From: Holacanthus passer
Lineage: Eukaryota > Chordata > Actinopteri > Pomacanthidae
Assembly: GCA_025331565.1 (NCBI GenBank)
Contig: JAFREQ010000014.1
Span: forward strand, 6,218,501-6,282,500
DNA: 64,000 nt
Reading direction: 5' to 3'
Part shown: piece by piece, positions 61,001 through 64,000 of the stretch
How positions within the stretch are numbered: the stretch's first letter is position 1
How the letters are laid out: every line of letters begins with the position of its first letter
The notes under the pieces: generated by a model
Database searches by the model: none
Told to the model about the DNA's origin: nothing
What the model saw: the letters and a program-made list of their open reading frames with translations, nothing else
Position numbers and translations under genes: made by a program

Positions 61001-61644
61001 AGCTGTTATTATTACTTTGGACAAGTAGATGTTTACAGTAGTTGCTAATGAGGTTTGGTTCAAGGCTGGACCAAGATTTAAAAAGGATAAAGCGAACATG
61101 TGTTATTTTGTGTTTTTTAGTCAGTATTAATTTAAACGAATCCTCGGAGGGACGGTTTTCAATGCCATATAGTCCAGAGAAAATTATGTAACAGGCATGC
61201 AGTGCCTCCTATACACACTCTATAACAACATGAAGTACATCTAATATGTCATCTAAAGAGCCGACTAATGCAGAATTAAACATCTATCAGAGCTTTGTTG
61301 TGAGGCTCTGAATGATGAGTCGTGATTCACGTAGAGATGAACCAGTAATGGGAAATTAATAACCCCTGCACAATAAAACTTTCCTTGGCCTGGGGTATGC
61401 AAACATATCCTGAGAGACTATACTGTGGAAATGAATGTAGTAAATAGATGCCCTGAATGAGAAAAGGAGCACAACATAAATCCAGAATAAATTCCTATAC
61501 AGGACATAAAGTTATAATATATTGTATTGTATATTATATTGAGTATTGCAAGTCTGCTTAGTACTACATTTCTGTTCTCACTCACACTGTTGGTTACTTA
61601 CATGCCAGACGCTTGTTGTGGTTGGCTGACCCAGTAGACGACAT
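52018..61644 (-). CDS. Dysbindin-family protein (dtnbp1/dbndd2-like), short form, 4 exons
   Basis: Cytosolic adaptor family; DTNBP1 is a subunit of the BLOC-1 complex, while DBNDD2 binds casein kinase 1. Exons 61644-61602, 54150-54001, 53422-53273 and 52313-52018 join in matching phases (1, 1, 1) into 212 residues. Exon 1 encodes [14 protein letters not shown]. Exon 2 has [18 protein letters not shown]. The exon 2-3 junction reads [16 protein letters not shown], followed by [20 protein letters not shown], the dysbindin-domain core. The last exon is very acidic, with a serine cluster, [17 protein letters not shown], and ends at a TAA (52020-52018). FFEEVYQ and [11 protein letters not shown] favour DTNBP1; KKPPMGSISS, G-V-DTP and the absence of the long upstream coiled coil favour DBNDD2. 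Further 5' exons beyond the window, with exon 1 as an alternative start, remain possible. Exon 1 is less certain than the other three. Confidence 0.82.
52991..53067. repeat. AT-rich minisatellite in the dysbindin-family intron
   Basis: About six imperfect copies of a TTAAATCTAAATG/A unit of 6-13 bases between 52991 and 53067, in the intron 53272-52314. Confidence 0.8.
54381..54500 (+). mobile_element. tRNA-derived SINE fragment
   Basis: GCGCCTAGTGGTTTATGGAT, then AAGGCACTCACCATGAACTG, then CATTCCCCATCTCCCTACCT, then TCCTGTCATCTCTCTACTGT and ATCAATAAAGGC follow the head-to-tail order of a common fish tRNA-SINE; the box A-like start is degenerate. It lies in the long first intron of the dysbindin-family gene, antisense to it. 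Confidence 0.6.
55649..55669. repeat. (TG)n microsatellite
   Basis: About ten TG repeats, followed by further TG-rich sequence to about 55730. Confidence 0.85.
56662..56682. repeat. (CT)n microsatellite
   Basis: About ten CT repeats in the dysbindin-family intron. Confidence 0.85.
58997..59036. repeat. (GAAA)n microsatellite
   Basis: Tetranucleotide GAAA run, partly changed to GGAA. Confidence 0.85.
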
Positions 61645-63320
61645 GGTCCAGTGGATGTGGGACTGGTTGAAGAGAGTGTTTTGCCTTTGAGTGTGTGTGG
61701 ATTTTTCTTGTTCCCCCCCCCTCCTGTCAAGGCTCCAGGACAGGATGCTGGTGTGTATAGTGGCTGGTCATCTAGTCATTGCATCTCTTGACTTGGGCAC
61801 CAGGACCATCTAAGACACTACATTCACATTACACTTTCTTCTCCCTCCCCTCTTCTCTTCTCTTTCTACTCTGCTCTGCCCTTTTGCTGTGTTCTCAGTC
61901 TCCCTCCCCCCTTTTCTGATCGTCTTTGCTGTTCTTCCAAGGTTTTCCCTCTCGCTGCTTCACACTCTCATCTCGGCCGCCTCTCTGTGTCTCGCACACA
62001 CACAGACACACACACACACACGCACTCTTGCTCTCTCTGTCAGACAGGCTCAGTAGGGTTGTAAGGAGCTGTGCAGCTTAGGGACGGGGGGGAGAGTGAT
62101 AGTGGGCTACGGCATTGTGGCCTGTACCAAGTGGTGACAACGAGGGGGTCAACAGGATCAGGAGGCGTGTGGGCTTTTTACATAATGTGGAGGAACATAC
62201 CAGAAATAGACCCTCCCATTTCAACCATCAGTGCTTTCCTATAAATATTCTTTTATTTATTTATTCACTTTGTTGTAGGATGAAAGGTTAAGAGGAGAAT
62301 TGTGATAAGAGAATAGGTAATGCTCATTAATAAATCACCACAGTTTCTCTCAGAATAAATGAAAAGAAATGTGAAATTTACATGATCACAGTGCTATATG
62401 TTATATGTAATAAAGTCTAGCTGATGTAATGCTATGAAATGTGGTTCTACTTCTTGTCATGCTATGTTAATTAATTTGTTGTCTGTTTGTTCATGCATTC
62501 GTTCTATTATTTCTTTATCTTCTCTCTCTTTCTTCTTCTCAGTTCTGTTTTCTAATAAGACACACTTCATAAAGGATTTATACAGTTTAATTAATAGCCT
62601 TAATAAAACTGTGTTCTAGGATTGTATTGCACTTTCATAAGGTTGGGGGATTCTCGAGAGACTGTTTAAAAACTCTACAGCCATGCTAGTGGCCCTGTGA
62701 TGCTGCACAGAGGTGCTTTGAGCTGAAAACTGAAATTATAGTTTCTGCGAGTCTGCGAGGGTCTGACAGGGTCCACTTCACATTGGCTCTGTGTGGACAT
62801 TCACGTTCCTCCAATTTGTTGTGTAGACTTCTTCATGTATAAACAGAACTACTATGTGCCCGTGGTTTATGCAATAAGAATTGCATTAATTTTGAAGGTA
62901 TTTGGTCATAAACCGAAGATTTGAGCAAATTGAAATTTTGCCCTGATGATGGCGCCAGACTAAAAGTCAGACGACCACCAAAGTTATTAGAATTGATCCC
63001 CTGGGGAGCTTGAATATTTTAGCAAATTTTACAGTAATCCAAGTTGGGCTTAATCAATTCATTGGTGAAAGTCTTACTCTTTCATTCAGCAGGTGGTTCT
63101 GTGGATTTTCTAAATCATTCTAGTTCTGTGGCCTTTCAACGTGGAACCTATACATAGGCTGTATGATATTAGTCCGTGTTGTCGGCGTCTCAGGTTAAAC
63201 CGCAAATGGCTTCTGTAGTGTGCAATTTACCTGGCTGTCCTTTCATACTCCCGTACCATTCTGAGGGTGTTCATCCCAAAATGCTTGGCAAGATGTCTCA
63301 GTGAAGATTCTCAGTCATCC
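61645..63320. other. Region upstream of the dysbindin-family first exon; no gene seen
   Basis: Candidate promoter region for the minus-strand gene: a pyrimidine-rich stretch at 61830-61990 and a CA microsatellite at 61995-62022 lie 200-400 bp upstream of its start codon. The rest to about 63320 has only short frames. Confidence 0.4.
61995..62022. repeat. (CA)n microsatellite
   Basis: Interrupted CA run upstream of the dysbindin-family first exon. Confidence 0.85.
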
Positions 63321-63329
63321 AGGCCATGA

Positions 63330-64000
63330 CCTGGAAGGTTTAAATAAAGAGGCCAACAAATTACTCCAGAACCTGAAGGGACATCTGCCCAGTGCAATCT
63401 TGGATGGAGTTACTGAGTTCATCAAGATGACACAACTATCTCAACACACCAAAGGCAAGAAAAGACAGACACTGACATTCCAAAACCTGCAATCACGAGC
63501 CAACAACACCAGGAAAGCAGAAGAACTTACCTAGGGATAAAAAGAAAGATTATCCCACAGTGGATGAAACATAAAAGAGACTGGTGAAGAACCTGTCAGA
63601 CAGGGAAGCTAGCCAACCAAAACAAGATGTCCTTGCCAAAGAATTAAACTTTGTTAATACACCACAACATTTACCAATGATTGACTTCATGACAGCAGCA
63701 GAATCAAAACCAGTCATGAGGAAAACCAGTATTTTATAATTTTCCATGTGGGAGATTACTAGAGCTCATCTTATCTTATCTTAAGAGAAAGTTAGCAGAA
63801 CAGTCTAGGTTAAAGGTATTGGCCTCCCTTTCCAACACAAACAACCTTCCAACCTCACCATTCATAAAGGAAGGCTGTAACAGTGCAGAGCAGACTGCCA
63901 TGCCAGGGTTACTACACTGCTCAGTGACTAATAGATATGAAACCTCAAGGCAAGAGCTCACCAGAGAATACAAGAAAATGAGCTTGTCCACCTGGGTGTC
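63330..64000 (+). pseudogene. Decayed Penelope-like retroelement fragment, runs off the right edge
   Basis: Plus-strand reading, in several frames separated by stops and shifts. An N-terminal region (LLQNLKGHLPSAILDGVTEF, then KGKKRQTLTFQNLQSR) is followed, in another frame, by VKNLSDREASQPKQDVLAKE and LNFVNTPQHLPMIDFMTAAE. Near the edge comes a part reading NRYETSRQELTREYKKM. The VxNLS...VLxKxLNF...TPxxxPxxDFxTAxE pattern and the later YxxLRxDPTxxYKxK-like segment are those found upstream of and at the start of the reverse transcriptase of Penelope-like elements in fish. The copy cannot be functional as read here. The catalytic motifs and GIY-YIG nuclease would lie beyond the window. Confidence 0.6.

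Larger units (their letters stand above)
54501..61601. other. Long first intron of the dysbindin-family gene; no further exons recognised
   Basis: Searched on the minus strand for the coiled-coil exons of full-length dysbindin (Leu/Glu/Lys-rich segments between splice sites); none was recognised. Minus-strand frames at 54452-54763 and 55449-55631 are open. The second has a GTAAAC donor after an in-frame segment, but its phase does not fit the next exon. The interval holds TG, TC and GAAA microsatellites. The block at about 60000-60220 is GC-richer and might be regulatory, which I cannot show. Confidence 0.5.

Overview
The window is nuclear DNA from a ray-finned fish, probably a percomorph teleost. 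The evidence is split vertebrate genes with GT-AG introns (many of 70-600 bp), several teleost-type repeat families (short inverted-repeat elements, tRNA-derived SINEs, a Penelope-like element) and abundant microsatellites. There is no prokaryotic gene organisation, CRISPR array or viral gene. Gene models were assembled by eye from reading frame, splice sites, intron phase and remembered family signatures. No alignment or search was run.

Layout. (1) Positions 3607-13349, + strand: 21 coding exons of adenylate cyclase 6 (adcy6), from the end of the first membrane domain to the stop codon. The large first coding exon lies outside the window. (2) 17967-20415, + strand: a complete six-exon mtg2, a mitochondrial Obg-type GTPase of 417 residues. 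(3) 44310-25977, - strand: two tandem cadherin-26-like genes. The left copy (32706-25977, 17 exons, 905 residues) has a divergent cytoplasmic tail. The right copy (44310-35739, 19 exons, 837 residues) keeps recognisable catenin-binding motifs. (4) 61644-52018, - strand: a four-exon dysbindin-family gene of 212 residues, intermediate between DTNBP1 and DBNDD2. (5) From about 63330 to the right edge: a decayed Penelope-like retroelement. The spaces between genes hold repeats, microsatellites and sequence in which I see no gene. A possible two-exon minus-strand fragment sits at 225-687.

The genes do not form one pathway. adcy6 makes cAMP at the plasma membrane, mtg2 acts in mitochondrial large-subunit ribosome assembly, the cadherins mediate calcium-dependent adhesion, and the dysbindin-family protein is a cytosolic adaptor. 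In human, MTG2 and CDH26 lie in 20q13.33 and DBNDD2 in 20q13.12, so most of the window resembles a conserved 20q13 block. adcy6 (12q13 in human) is the exception.

The most interesting observations are a pair of tandem, frame-neutral microexons in adcy6 that each add an N-glycosylation sequon, a recursive-splice-like junction at the first adcy6 exon in the window, the unequal cytoplasmic tails of the cadherin pair, a 91-nt GC-AG intron, and a dysbindin-family gene that joins a 14-codon first exon directly to the dysbindin domain.
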